Assembly: GCA_027459505.1 (NCBI GenBank)
Contig: DAIDIE010000016.1
Location: 119,786 to 183,785 of the forward strand
DNA: 64,000 bases
DNA from: Acidobacteriota bacterium
GTDB taxonomy: Bacteria > Acidobacteriota > Terriglobia > Terriglobales > SCQP01
Direction of reading: 5' to 3'
Shown here: positions 37,103 to 46,486 of the stretch, one piece after another
Layout of the letters: the number at the start of each line of letters is the position of its first letter
Numbering within the stretch: the first letter of the stretch is position 1
Translations under genes and position numbers: made by a program
Notes under the pieces: generated by a model
Database searches by the model: none
Told to the model about the DNA's origin: nothing
What the model saw: only the letters and a program-made list of their open reading frames with translations

Positions 37103-38482
37103 CTAATGATGGGCAGGGATGCAGCCGTTTGCTTGTAGCAGCTCTTGCACTTTCCTCTGCCCGGTGGCGAGCGCCGCGGCCGACCGTGCCTCCACGTTCA
37201 GCCGTAGCAGTGGCTCGGTGTTGGAACCGCGCAGATTGAAGCGCCAGTCGCCGTATTCGGCCGACAAGCCGTCGATGGTGTAGGTGTGGGCATCCGCAAA
37301 TGTCCGCTGGGCCGCCGCCAGCACCGCCGCGGTGTCCGGGCATTCGAAGTTCAGCTCTCCGCTGGTGAAATAGTGTTCGCGTAAGGGCTCTACCAGTGCG
37401 GAAAGCGGCTTCTGTTCCCGGCCCAGCAGCTCTAGCATAAGCAGCAGCGGAATCATGCCGTTGTCGCGATACCAGTTCTTGCGGAAGTAGAAATGCGCCG
37501 ACATCTCTCCGGCGAACTCGGCGCCGGCCGCGCGCATGTTCTCTGGAATGATGGTCATTCCAGCACGGCTCAACACCGTCTCGCCGCCAAGCTCCGCAAT
37601 CGTGTCCTGGGTGGCCCACACATTCCGCGGATCAATGACCACTTTGGCGCCCGGAGTCTGCCGCAGGATGGAGCGCGCCAGAATGGCGGTGGCGAAGTAG
37701 CCGGAGATGAAATAGCCGGTCTCGTCGACGAAAAAGCAGCGGTCCCCATCGGCGTCCCACGCGACTCCCATATCCGCCTTGTGCTGGCGGACAGCGTCGA
37801 TCAGTTCGCCCTGGTTTTGCGGCAGCAGCGGGTTGGGCACGCCTCCCGGAACCGGAAACTTCCCGTCCGGCTGGTCGTAGATGGCATGCAGTTCGATTGG
37901 GAGTTTGCCGCGCTCAATCACCAGCCGCAGTGCCTGCACCTGCAAGCCGCAGTTGCCGTTGGCCACCAGGCGGGTAGGGCGGATCAGCGAACGATCCACA
38001 TAGGAGAGCACGTAATCGGCAAACGCCGGCCAGACGTCGTTTTGCTCGCGTTTCCCAGGGGTGGCGTCGTCGTCGGCGACATTTGCCTGCAGCGCCCGGT
38101 CTCGCAATTCGCCCAGCCCGGAATTTATCCCGAGCGGCTGCGCCCCCGCACGGCAAAAGTTAAAACCGTTCCACTCCCCGGGATTGTGCGATGCGGAGAC
38201 AGTAAAGCCGCCGTCCACTCCCAGCGTGGCGCAGGCGAAATAAAACATGTCGGTGGAAACGGTCCCGATATCAATGACATCCACGCCGCAGCGCAACAGC
38301 GCCGCAATCGCCGCTTCGGCCAGCGCCGGTCCCGAGGCGCGCACGTCTTTGCCAACCACCACCCGCCGCGGTCGCAAGACGGCGGTGAAGGCCCGCGCAA
38401 TCAGCTCCGCTCCCTGCTCGTCCAGTTGCGTGGGATAAACGCCGCGAATGTCATAGCTCTTGAAGATCGAGGGATGAATCAT
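37103..38482 (-). CDS. manB: Phosphomannomutase/phosphoglucomutase
   Basis: Alpha-D-phosphohexomutase interconverting hexose 1- and 6-phosphates for nucleotide-sugar supply. Four domain signatures: FTVSASHNPGEWNGFNF (phospho-Ser), VAWDADGDRCFFVDE (metal DADGD), GEFAGEMSAHFYFR (sugar GEMSxH) and FNLRGSNTEPLLRLNVEA (phosphate, RGSNTEP). 459 residues, complete. ATG at 38482. The dehydratase gene ends up 19 bases downstream in the same direction, suggesting a surface-polysaccharide unit. Confidence 0.93.
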   Translation of the reverse strand: MIHPSIFKSYDIRGVYPTQLDEQGAELIARAFTAVLRPRRVVVGKDVRASGPALAEAAIAALLRCGVDVIDIGTVSTDMFYFACATLGVDGGFTVSASHNPGEWNGFNFCRAGAQPLGINSGLGELRDRALQANVADDDATPGKREQNDVWPAFADYVLSYVDRSLIRPTRLVANGNCGLQVQALRLVIERGKLPIELHAIYDQPDGKFPVPGGVPNPLLPQNQGELIDAVRQHKADMGVAWDADGDRCFFVDETGYFISGYFATAILARSILRQTPGAKVVIDPRNVWATQDTIAELGGETVLSRAGMTIIPENMRAAGAEFAGEMSAHFYFRKNWYRDNGMIPLLLMLELLGREQKPLSALVEPLREHYFTSGELNFECPDTAAVLAAAQRTFADAHTYTIDGLSAEYGDWRFNLRGSNTEPLLRLNVEARSAAALATGQRKVQELLQANGCIPAHH

Positions 38483-38528
38483 AGGAAAAATCCAGATTGG
38501 CAGGCTTTTCTGGATCGCGTCAAGCGGC

Positions 38529-39230
38529 TTAGAAACTCGCCTTGATCAGGAGGCCAAACCAATGTGTGTGCAGCAACGGCAGGCGTTGCAGCCGGGCAAA
38601 AATTTTCGGGGAAGCTCCAAGGCCGCGGGCCAGTGGCGGAACCAGCGTTGTCGAATAGAGCCGTGATTCGAATCCCGGAAACAAAGCGCGGATCTCCGCC
38701 CTCCGCACCGCTCTCACTTCGCGGTTGTAGGGCACTCCCACGCGCAGGTCGTACCAGAGCACGGCCCCGCCCGGGCACAGAACTCTGCAGGATTCCGCGG
38801 CAATGTGCCGCGCCAGCGCGGGGTCAAAAATCGAACTGATCACGCGGGAAAGAACGACCAGCCCGAAGGTTTGGCCGCGAAAGGGCAGGCGTCCCCCATC
38901 GCCAGCCACGCAAAGAAAGCCGCCTTGCCGCGCTCCCCGCAAACGCCGGGGAAGTAAATCGAGTCCAGTCAGCGCTTGGCGCCGGAAGCCGGCGGCGCCG
39001 AGACCATCCAGTACCGTGCCGGGACCACAGCCGATTTCCAGGAGCCGGGAATCGAGGCCGGGCAACCGCGGATCATCGCGGAGTAGCGCCGCCCACCCCT
39101 GAAAAACCGCATGCTCGTTGGCGCGGGTTCCCGGCTGATTGGAATCCCATCGCTTCCGCACCGCCTGATTGCGGTCGTAGGCGTCATAGAGCCGGCGCTG
39201 ACGCCGAAGTTCCGCGTCCCAATTATCCAT
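38529..39230 (-). CDS. Class I SAM-dependent methyltransferase
   Basis: Methyltransferase of unknown substrate, 233 residues. The SAM loop is LLEIGCGPGTVLDGL with LTGLDLLPRRL on strand 2 and FGLVVLSRVISSIFDPAL as motif III; RVLCPGGAVLWYD is the classical motif IV. The N-terminus (LRRQRRLYDAYDRNQAVRKRW) is a cap typical of methyltransferases of the sugar/lipid type. Located between manB and the TIM-barrel gene on the minus strand, so a role in polysaccharide or lipid decoration is plausible but unproven. Confidence 0.75.
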   Translation of the reverse strand: MDNWDAELRRQRRLYDAYDRNQAVRKRWDSNQPGTRANEHAVFQGWAALLRDDPRLPGLDSRLLEIGCGPGTVLDGLGAAGFRRQALTGLDLLPRRLRGARQGGFLCVAGDGGRLPFRGQTFGLVVLSRVISSIFDPALARHIAAESCRVLCPGGAVLWYDLRVGVPYNREVRAVRRAEIRALFPGFESRLYSTTLVPPLARGLGASPKIFARLQRLPLLHTHWFGLLIKASF

Positions 39231-39263
39231 GGCGAAAGCGGCGCGTGGTCGCCCGTGTGTACG

Positions 39264-40190
39264 CTAAAACATCACGCCTTTCAAATAACGCAATGAGGTG
39301 AGGATCCCGATCGGCGCCTCGGCGCTCTCGTCCTCGACGAAGTAGCGCTGGATCCCAATCGCCCGCGCTTCGCGCAGAATAGCCGCGATGTCGAGGTTGC
39401 CCCGCCCGAGTGGCACGGTATCTTCATCGGTCGCGGTGGTTCCCACGCCGATGGGCGTTCCAGGCCGCATGTCTTTCAGGTGCAGCATGCTGAAGCGCTT
39501 GGGATATTTCCGCATGTATGCGACTGGATCCTGCCCCCCATGCCTGACCCAAAAGACATCCATCTCGAACTGAACCAGGGCGGGATCGGTGTTTTCGACC
39601 AGCGTGTCAAACAGCGGGCGGCCCGCAACCATGCGGAACTCGCCATCATGGTTGTGAAAGCCGAAGTGTAAGCCTGCCTGACTAAACTTCTTGCCGAACT
39701 GGTTAAAAGCCGCCGCGAGCCGCTTCACATCGTCATGTGTGTGATAACCGCTCCAGTCCACCCAGGAGCACAGCACGTAGCGCACTTCCAGCGCCCGTGC
39801 CTCAGCCAGGATTTGATCAAAGTGGTTCTGGAACCGTTCCACCGGGCCTCCGTGCATGCCCGGGCATTGCAAGCCCGCCTGCCGCAGGTTACGACGGAAT
39901 TCCGGGACCGGCACCCCATAAAATCCCGCCGCCTCCACCGTGGTGTAGCCGATTTGCTTAATGAGCGCGAGGCTGTCCGGCACGTCTTTGGCCAGCAGCG
40001 TGCGCAGACTGTAGAGTTGTACCCCGTAATCGCCGGTGAAGTGGTGGCGGCCGGCGTGGGGAATCCGCAGAGGTCCCGGCTCCGCCGCGGCCTGCTGCTG
40101 CCCGGAAAGCGATCCATTGAGCGTCAATACGGCGCCGGCGGCCGGCAAAGCGGCGGCCAGGGTATGCAGAAAATTGCGGCGGGAGCTCAT
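39264..40190 (-). CDS. TAT-exported xylose isomerase-like TIM barrel protein
   Basis: Sugar phosphate isomerase/epimerase (AP2Ec) family, exported through the TAT pathway: the N-terminus is SSRRNFLHTLAAALPAAGAV, with the RR motif. The barrel contains GVQLYSLRTLL, IGYTTVEAAGFYG, FGFHNHDGEF (metal-binding His/Asp), MDVFWVRHGG and MLHLKDMRPG (Lys/Asp), matching metal ligands of the family. ATG at 40190 is preferred to 40205 because the twin-Arg motif then falls at residue 3-4. Its substrate is unknown; such proteins are common in Acidobacteria and Planctomycetes. Confidence 0.8.
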   Translation of the reverse strand: MSSRRNFLHTLAAALPAAGAVLTLNGSLSGQQQAAAEPGPLRIPHAGRHHFTGDYGVQLYSLRTLLAKDVPDSLALIKQIGYTTVEAAGFYGVPVPEFRRNLRQAGLQCPGMHGGPVERFQNHFDQILAEARALEVRYVLCSWVDWSGYHTHDDVKRLAAAFNQFGKKFSQAGLHFGFHNHDGEFRMVAGRPLFDTLVENTDPALVQFEMDVFWVRHGGQDPVAYMRKYPKRFSMLHLKDMRPGTPIGVGTTATDEDTVPLGRGNLDIAAILREARAIGIQRYFVEDESAEAPIGILTSLRYLKGVMF

Positions 40191-40209
40191 GCGCGTGTGC
40201 CTCACTGGT

Positions 40210-41256
40210 TCAGTGTCGCAGTGCCGCTTGGAGCCGCGCCTGGTGAACGTAGGCGAGGCCGTTGGCGGGGTAGCCTGCCGGAATCTGTGCGACCTGTTTC
40301 ATCAGGTTCATCAGATACCGTTGCGCGTATACATCCCCCGCGTTCCGCAGCACTGGTATGGAGCTTACCGCAACAAAGCCCTGTCCGTAACGAAAGGCGA
40401 AAACGGCGTGTTCGCCCAGGTAGTTGTCCTGATGATTGCGTGGCAGCCTCGTTCCGTGCAGGTTGACCGGCACCGCCTGCCGTTCGCCGCTCAGATCATA
40501 GGCCGTGCGCGGGCATAGCGCCGAGGGCGTGTTGCCCGGTAACGCCTGGGATAGCAACGGCGCTCCAGAAGGAAAAACCAGATCGCGCTCGCACTGGCGC
40601 ACCGGAACGAGGTGAATCGTCCAGGGCCAGTCCGTCGCCTGGGAGGGAGGTGGCGCGCTCAACAGGATCAACCTCGACCCCGAGGCGACCGCTTTCCAAA
40701 GCGGCAGCCATTGCGACGAGGAAATATTTGCCGGATCGCCAATCAGGATCTCGGGAACCACGCCCTCCGGGAGTCCTTCACGAACGGCAAAGTCGTGCGC
40801 ACGCAGCGTCTGCATGAGTGTGTCCGGCAATCCGACCGCCGCTGCCGATTGCATGCCGCCATAGGTCGTGGACAGATCGGGTACCGCCTCCAGCGCTTGA
40901 GTGTGCCCAGCGGCGGAGATTGTATATTCTCCCGGCTCTGGCGCGCTCAATCGCACTCGCGCCAGCCGCTCGCCCCGGCTTGGCAGGGCATGGCGCGCGA
41001 CCACCAGATGCCCATCCCGGCTCAGGGTGACCAGGATGTTCCGGCGCTGCAGCGGCTCTGCTTTACCGGGCGGAAGAGTGGGATCCCCCGCCGGCCACGC
41101 CAGGTTCAATTGCACGTCAAACGGGGTTCCCGCTGCCACATGCGCCGGCGCCTTCAACCCCGTTACCGTGGCCTGAGCGGCGCTTTTGACAGTCGAGCAG
41201 GCGGCCAGCATCGAAAGCAAGCCGAAAGTGGTGACAAGAAATCGGAATCGTTTCAT
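40210..41256 (-). CDS. Putative lipoprotein of unknown function
   Basis: Not recognised. 348 residues. The N-terminus KRFRFLVTTFGLLSMLAAC carries a lipobox (LAAC), so it should be a lipoprotein. The mature protein starts with an immunoglobulin-like beta segment (VTGLKAPAHVAAGTPFDVQL) followed by a longer beta/alpha domain. The C-terminal ~50 residues (YAQRYLMNLMKQVAQIPAG) look helical. It lies between the TIM-barrel gene and lptD in a minus-strand envelope cluster. Confidence 0.65.
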   Translation of the reverse strand: MKRFRFLVTTFGLLSMLAACSTVKSAAQATVTGLKAPAHVAAGTPFDVQLNLAWPAGDPTLPPGKAEPLQRRNILVTLSRDGHLVVARHALPSRGERLARVRLSAPEPGEYTISAAGHTQALEAVPDLSTTYGGMQSAAAVGLPDTLMQTLRAHDFAVREGLPEGVVPEILIGDPANISSSQWLPLWKAVASGSRLILLSAPPPSQATDWPWTIHLVPVRQCERDLVFPSGAPLLSQALPGNTPSALCPRTAYDLSGERQAVPVNLHGTRLPRNHQDNYLGEHAVFAFRYGQGFVAVSSIPVLRNAGDVYAQRYLMNLMKQVAQIPAGYPANGLAYVHQARLQAALRH

Positions 41257-41295
41257 AGTGGCGTCCGGATGAGCCGGGAAGAAGAACTGATCTCC

Positions 41296-43680
41296 CTAAA
41301 ATATGCGCTCCTGCCGCTTCAGGTTCCCAAATGAACCCACGTTGGCGAGGTTAAAGGTGGCCCGAAACTGGTTTTCATTTCGCAACCCGATCAGCGCAAT
41401 GCGGCGGTATTCCACCGAGAGCCCGCAGCAGTTGCTGTTGTAGGTGGCCTGTACGCCGGAATATTGCACTTGTCCGGAACGCGCGTCGTAGGCGGCGGCC
41501 AGCGCGCCGCTCCAGCCGGGGTGGGTGGGGTCGCCGTAACCGCTGGCAAATTGAAACTGATCGAAGCTGGTTTGCAACAGCCCTTGCGGCAAGAGTCCCG
41601 GCGGGGTGCGCACCAGAAAGTGGCTCCCGGAGACAAACTCTTTGCCGATGTGGAAGTCGCCGGTGAAGGCGCTGCCGTCGATCTGGCCCGCCGGATCAAT
41701 GTCCAGCCGCCAGTCGCCGTCAAAGTGCGTATAGGGAGCGATCCGGACAATGGACGTGATCGGGCTGAGGTGGCGGGCTTCGGCCAAAACGGTAAACGGC
41801 GAGAGCATGGCCGCGGTCCAGAAGATATTGGTCGCCCCGGGAACCAGCGCGCCACTGAATGTGGGGTTCAGGAAGTACTTCTGCTCCACTGTCCAGGAAG
41901 CAAAGTCGCGCGTGGCGCCGTTGGGCCCATCGCGGGTGAGGAAGCGGTTGGTAAGCGAATAATCGAGCTCGTCGGTGTTGCTGAGGATATCTTCCGCGTC
42001 GAAGCGGATCACTTGGTTGACGTCGTTAACCCCCCCCGTGTAGCGATAGGCGATCCGGGGTTCAATGACATGCTTCAGGCGATCGCCAAGAAGGCCTCCG
42101 GTGGAGTGGTACACCTTCTCCAATGCCGGCAGGTCCCACACCAGCTCGTTGCTTCCCGCCACCCAGCCCAGCGCCTGGCCTGGATTGAGCTGCGGGGTGG
42201 CTTGCCGGGTGAGTGCGCTGGCAGGCGTCAATTCCCTGGAGTAGTAACTGCCATTGGCCGAGACGGTCTCGGTGAAATTGCCAAGCCAGGTCTCGAAGGG
42301 AACGGTCAATTCCGGCTGAATGAAGGCGCGCTCCATCAGTCCGCTACTGAAACCCGGCTCGCTGCGGTCCATCAGGCCGCCACTCGCGGTCCAGGAGAAG
42401 TACACCGGCAGCTGCCTCAGGTCCAGCCAGCGCAGGGGCCGGTCATAGCTGTCGAAGTTCACCTGCGGCAGTGCCGCCAGCGAGATCTGGTTGCTGTTGA
42501 TCGAGGAGTTGAGTGGCAGGGCCTGGGTACGCACTCCCAGAAAATTCTGGTAGCGGTGCACGACAAGCGCCAGATCGTAACCATTTTCCTGACGTTCCGT
42601 AAAGCCGGTTGAGATCACCTCGGAGTTGACTGCGGCTGCAAAGGTGTTTTGAAACTCCAGCCGGTACAGATATGAGGTGAGAAAATTGGCGTCCAGGATG
42701 GTGCGGAAGCCGTGCTCGGGCGAGTGCCGGGCGTAGATGTGCGCCTCCTGCCCACCTTGCCCCTGGCGATCAAAAATCCCATCCAGGCCGGCATCGACCT
42801 CCGAGTGCAGAGTGGGGAAGGAAGCCAGTGTGAGACTCTCCCCAAATCCGCGGCTGGTAAGGATCTGGCCGCCAACGGTCAAGTCGATATTGCGCTTGGG
42901 CGCCCAGAAGTAACTGTCGCCCAGGATCGTGCCCTTTTGCGAATTCTGCCCCACCAGCGGCAGCAGGAAGCCGCTGTGCCGTCCCCGGCCGTTGGTCGAG
43001 TGTGTCAGATAGGGCGCGTAAAACACCGGCACGCCCAGCAAATGGAATGTCGCGTGGCGCAAGCTGGCGTTCTTGCCCAGTTCTACATCCACTCGTTGTG
43101 CGCTCAGCGTCCAGTTGGGATGGGGAACCGTGCACGAAGTGATGGTGCCGTCTTCCAGGCGGTATTTGCGTTCTCCCAGCCGCAACAACTTCTTGCCGCT
43201 GAAGATCAGCGGGTTGTTGGAAACCAGTCCGGCCTGGCCGGCGCGCAACTGAATGCCGCTCACTCCCTGGAAGTTGTCGAACTCCCCAGTGCTGTTGCGG
43301 AAGTCGTAGATGCCGCGCGTACCCTCGATGTGTGTCTGCTCGGCCGGCAGATCAAAAGCCACGTGCCCGGTGGCTATGGCAATGCTCGTGGCGCGGTTCA
43401 GCGTAATGCGGTCGGCCGTCAGGCGCAGCCCGCCATAATCGATCTGCACATCGCCTTGCGCGGTGTAGATCCCATTCTGGGCTTCCAGTAATCGTGCCTG
43501 CAGCACGACTTCTCCGCTCCCTGCGCTGCCCGCCCCGCCGCGCAGGCCAAAGCTGAACGCTTTGCGCCCCCCCTGCCGGGGAGTATTCAATTGATTACCT
43601 TGCGGCGCACTCTGTCCACGCAAAAGGCTGGAACAAAGCATCAGCACCGTGATAATCAAATATCGGGAACGTATCCGCAT
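41296..43680 (-). CDS. lptD: LPS-assembly outer-membrane protein LptD
   Basis: Outer-membrane barrel that inserts lipopolysaccharide into the outer leaflet with LptE. Signal peptide IITVLMLCSSLLRGQSA, then an OstA/LptA-like jellyroll (ARLLEAQNGIYTAQGDVQID, YGGLRLTADRITLNRAT), followed by the ~550-residue barrel (LPVVYFSWTASG region through LRNENQFRATFNLANVGSFG). 794 residues. ATG at 43680 is preferred over 43728, whose extension lacks a signal. A clear diderm marker. No lptE is adjacent. Confidence 0.88.
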   Translation of the reverse strand: MRIRSRYLIITVLMLCSSLLRGQSAPQGNQLNTPRQGGRKAFSFGLRGGAGSAGSGEVVLQARLLEAQNGIYTAQGDVQIDYGGLRLTADRITLNRATSIAIATGHVAFDLPAEQTHIEGTRGIYDFRNSTGEFDNFQGVSGIQLRAGQAGLVSNNPLIFSGKKLLRLGERKYRLEDGTITSCTVPHPNWTLSAQRVDVELGKNASLRHATFHLLGVPVFYAPYLTHSTNGRGRHSGFLLPLVGQNSQKGTILGDSYFWAPKRNIDLTVGGQILTSRGFGESLTLASFPTLHSEVDAGLDGIFDRQGQGGQEAHIYARHSPEHGFRTILDANFLTSYLYRLEFQNTFAAAVNSEVISTGFTERQENGYDLALVVHRYQNFLGVRTQALPLNSSINSNQISLAALPQVNFDSYDRPLRWLDLRQLPVYFSWTASGGLMDRSEPGFSSGLMERAFIQPELTVPFETWLGNFTETVSANGSYYSRELTPASALTRQATPQLNPGQALGWVAGSNELVWDLPALEKVYHSTGGLLGDRLKHVIEPRIAYRYTGGVNDVNQVIRFDAEDILSNTDELDYSLTNRFLTRDGPNGATRDFASWTVEQKYFLNPTFSGALVPGATNIFWTAAMLSPFTVLAEARHLSPITSIVRIAPYTHFDGDWRLDIDPAGQIDGSAFTGDFHIGKEFVSGSHFLVRTPPGLLPQGLLQTSFDQFQFASGYGDPTHPGWSGALAAAYDARSGQVQYSGVQATYNSNCCGLSVEYRRIALIGLRNENQFRATFNLANVGSFGNLKRQERIF

Positions 43681-43784
43681 AGCGTGGTGGGTAAGCGTGT
43701 TCGCCGGGTTGAGTGGCCCGCCAGGCACGCACTCAACAGCTTATCGTAACGGTGCATTTCCACAGCAACACTACAAGGGAAACG

Positions 43785-45566
43785 ATGGCGCAACCCAGTC
43801 TGCTTTGCCCGGAATGCAACCGAAGCTTCGATCAGGAGAGTTGCGTTTGCGGATGGCAGCCCGCTTCGGGCTGGGCACGCGCCCAGATCGAGCCTGAGCC
43901 GGAGTGGCGCGGGGAATTGCGCGAGCGCCTCAAGCAGTATCAGGCCAGACGCCAGCGCCCGGCTGCCGGTAATGGCGAGACGGCGCCAACAAGCGTGCCT
44001 CCGCATGCGGCAATTCGCCGCTCGACCGCGCCTCCCGAATCGTTGCAAGCTGCCAATCCCGCCCCGGCCGCGGTCGCAAGTGGGGCGCGCATTGCCGCGC
44101 CGGAAGCCGCCAGCAAGCCGGAGGTGGGGCCGCGTATCCTCCCCTTCCGCAGCCGTGGCGGCGCCGCTTTGGCGCTGGCGCCAACCCTGGAAGTCGAAGG
44201 GCGTCAGGCGGCCTCCGCCGCCGATCCGCAACCCGACCCAGCGCAACCGCCGCTGAGCGCGTTACTGCTGGCCGCCATTGAGGCCAGTCCAGCCGCGAAA
44301 CTCCAGTGCGAGCCCCAGGTGACCCCCCTGGCCGGGCTCGCTCCGCTCGTGGAGCACCCGCCGGTGCAACAGGTGAATCCTCCTGAGGAGCGAGCCACCG
44401 AGTCCTCCCTGTGGGAGGAAATCGCAGGTGGAGGGCCGCGAAATTCCGAAGGGCGGCCCCCTCGCGCGGGGGAGGAGCCCGGCCTCGGCGGCTTCACGTT
44501 TTCACTGGAGAACGTGCCAGCGACCAACGGGAGCGGGCGGCCTGAAGGAGACGAGGCCGTGCCTCCCTCCCCCCAGGCCCGGACGTCTCAAACGCCAGAG
44601 ATTGCTTCGCCACGGGAGAGCGCTCCACCCCAGGTTGAGAGCGCACCTCGGCAGCCGCTGCTGCCCTTAAAAGAAACTACGGCCCCCGCTGAACATGTTG
44701 ATTCGGCCAGCGCGGTCCCCGCAACTGCCGTTAGCACCGCCCAGAACAGCGGCTGGCCATCGCCTCCAGCCAGCGACCTCGCCGAGCCGGTGGTGCGCCC
44801 CCGCGCCGTAAGAGAAACCATGCCGACCGCCTGGGGACCTCTTCCCGCGGCTCAGGAACCGCAGCGCGGTACCCGCTGGAAGACGCTGGAGCCTTCGCCG
44901 CGGTGGGCTTCGGAAATCGCTTTTGCTGAACTGCCGGAAACGCCTGTCGCCCCACCCGTCAGTTCTGAATTGGCCGAGCCGGTGCGCCGTCCCATGCGCG
45001 AGCGCCGCGCTCTGCCCGCACCCATTCCCGCCGAGCACGATCCTGGCGACAACCCGCACGTTTCGATCTTCAGCACCCGGTCCCTTTTGCAGGAGCCGCC
45101 GCCCGCCATCGAACTCCCGGTCTGCGCCGCCCCTCCCGCGCAACGCGTGCGCGCGGGACTGCGCGACGCCCGCAACGTGCTGAGCGTGGTCACCTGCTTT
45201 GCCTTAACCGCCTGGGCCGTCATGGGTTTTCCGCGCGCCTTTGCTCCCGGGCTCTCGCACAAAGCCTGGCTCAAACTGGTACTGCCTGTTGGAGGCGCCA
45301 GCCTTGTGCTGCTCCTGGCCGCCTATCTGTTGCTTAGCTTCCGGCTGGGCGAAGCCACCCCCGGCATGGACGCCGCGGGGCTGGTCGTGCGCACCTTCGA
45401 CGGCGAAACCGCCTCCCGCGGACGTCGCACCGTGCGCGCCCTCATGAGCCTGCTCTCCATCCTCGCCCTCGGCCTGGGATTCTTTTGGATGTGGGTCGAT
45501 GACGATCAGCTCACTTGGCACGACCACATTTCCCGCACCTATCTGACCCGCCGCGAAGCGCTCTAG
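43785..45566 (+). CDS. RDD-domain membrane protein with zinc ribbon and repeat B3
   Basis: Membrane protein: N-terminal zinc-ribbon-like start (LLCPECNRSFDQESCVCGW), a ~400-residue Pro/Ala/Glu-rich region, and a C-terminal RDD domain (~residues 465-590) with DARNVLSVVTCFALTAWAVM and DDDQLTWHDHISRTYL. Family B copy B3 occupies codons 201-260 in frame: KERATESSLWEEIAGGG is a recognisable part. Deleting its 180 bp joins PP and ASPQ in the same frame. ATG at 43785 has AAGGGA upstream. Function unknown; many RDD proteins are presumed transporters or channels. Confidence 0.72.
   Translation: MAQPSLLCPECNRSFDQESCVCGWQPASGWARAQIEPEPEWRGELRERLKQYQARRQRPAAGNGETAPTSVPPHAAIRRSTAPPESLQAANPAPAAVASGARIAAPEAASKPEVGPRILPFRSRGGAALALAPTLEVEGRQAASAADPQPDPAQPPLSALLLAAIEASPAAKLQCEPQVTPLAGLAPLVEHPPVQQVNPPEERATESSLWEEIAGGGPRNSEGRPPRAGEEPGLGGFTFSLENVPATNGSGRPEGDEAVPPSPQARTSQTPEIASPRESAPPQVESAPRQPLLPLKETTAPAEHVDSASAVPATAVSTAQNSGWPSPPASDLAEPVVRPRAVRETMPTAWGPLPAAQEPQRGTRWKTLEPSPRWASEIAFAELPETPVAPPVSSELAEPVRRPMRERRALPAPIPAEHDPGDNPHVSIFSTRSLLQEPPPAIELPVCAAPPAQRVRAGLRDARNVLSVVTCFALTAWAVMGFPRAFAPGLSHKAWLKLVLPVGGASLVLLLAAYLLLSFRLGEATPGMDAAGLVVRTFDGETASRGRRTVRALMSLLSILALGLGFFWMWVDDDQLTWHDHISRTYLTRREAL
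44386..44565 (+). repeat. Family B element, copy B3 (180 bp, in frame inside a gene)
   Basis: AGGAGCGAGCCACCGAGTC to GACGAGGCCGTGCCTC, 9 bases shorter than B1/B2. The host gene reads it on the plus strand without a stop codon, and 180 is divisible by three. Confidence 0.93.
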
Positions 45567-45670
45567 CCTCCACGGCTCTCGTAATGTAACCTTCCGGCTC
45601 CCTCCCGCCGCAGTGCACAACGCATACCCCTTTTCTGCTCATCGAAAGGAGAGCGTTCCGGGAGAGGCCT

Positions 45671-46486
45671 GTGTCAGAAGTGGATGACCTTCCAATCAGC
45701 AGTTCGTGCCCTCCCGCCTTCCCGGAGCGGCAATGCGATCTCTTTCGCGACGTCTTGGCTGGCCTTGCCCAGGCGCATTTGCCCTTCGCGGTCGCAGGTG
45801 CCTTCGCATTCCAGCGCTACACCGGGATCTGGCGTTTCACCAAAGACCTCGACGTGTTTTTGCCGCGCGACTTCCTTCCCGCCGCCCTGCGCATCTGCGA
45901 TGCCGCCGGCCTCATTACGGAAATGCGCGATCCCGTTTGGCTGGCCAAAGCCTGGCATGGCGAGTACTTTGTGGACCTCATTTGCGGCATGTCCAACGCC
46001 GCGATCTCCGTCACCACCGAGTGGATCGAGCACGCCTGGCCGGGAACCGTTTTGGGGGTGAACGTCCCCATCCTCGGCCCGGAAGAGATGTTGCTCAGTA
46101 AGATCTTCGTGACCCGCCGTGAGCGCTTTGACGGCAGCGACATCACCCACCTCATCTACCGCTTCGGCGGCGAAATGAACTGGGGCCGCGTTCTCGATGG
46201 CATCGGCCAGCATTGGGAGTTGCTGCTCTGGCACCTGCTGCTGTTCCGTTACGTTTATCCCGATTCCGAGGCCGTGCCTCCCATGGTGTGGGATGAATTG
46301 CTGGCCCGCTTTCAGCCCATCATGTACGCCAATCCTGGCGTCGCTTTCCGCGGCAGCCTCGTGGATCAGAAGATGTTTCACATCGATGTGAGCGAGTGGG
46401 GGCTGCCCAACCTGGAACGCGAGCTGCGCCAGGAAGTGCTCAGACGCGATGCCGAAAGCCAAAACACCCCGCCGGAGGCTGCATGA
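45671..46486 (+). CDS. Nucleotidyltransferase-like protein
   Basis: 271 residues; start GTG at 45671 (SD unclear). The segment PFAVAGAFAFQRYTGIWRFTKDLDVFLP contains the GxAxxxxxG...TxDLDV pattern of the MNT/AbiEii-like nucleotidyltransferase fold, with the two Asp of KDLDVF as metal ligands. The middle part (WLAKAWHGEYFVDLICG) and a long helical C-terminus follow. It is translationally coupled by ATGA to a calcineurin-like phosphoesterase, so the pair may act together, for example on a nucleotide or RNA substrate. Not proven. Confidence 0.65.
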   Translation: MSEVDDLPISSSCPPAFPERQCDLFRDVLAGLAQAHLPFAVAGAFAFQRYTGIWRFTKDLDVFLPRDFLPAALRICDAAGLITEMRDPVWLAKAWHGEYFVDLICGMSNAAISVTTEWIEHAWPGTVLGVNVPILGPEEMLLSKIFVTRRERFDGSDITHLIYRFGGEMNWGRVLDGIGQHWELLLWHLLLFRYVYPDSEAVPPMVWDELLARFQPIMYANPGVAFRGSLVDQKMFHIDVSEWGLPNLERELRQEVLRRDAESQNTPPEAA

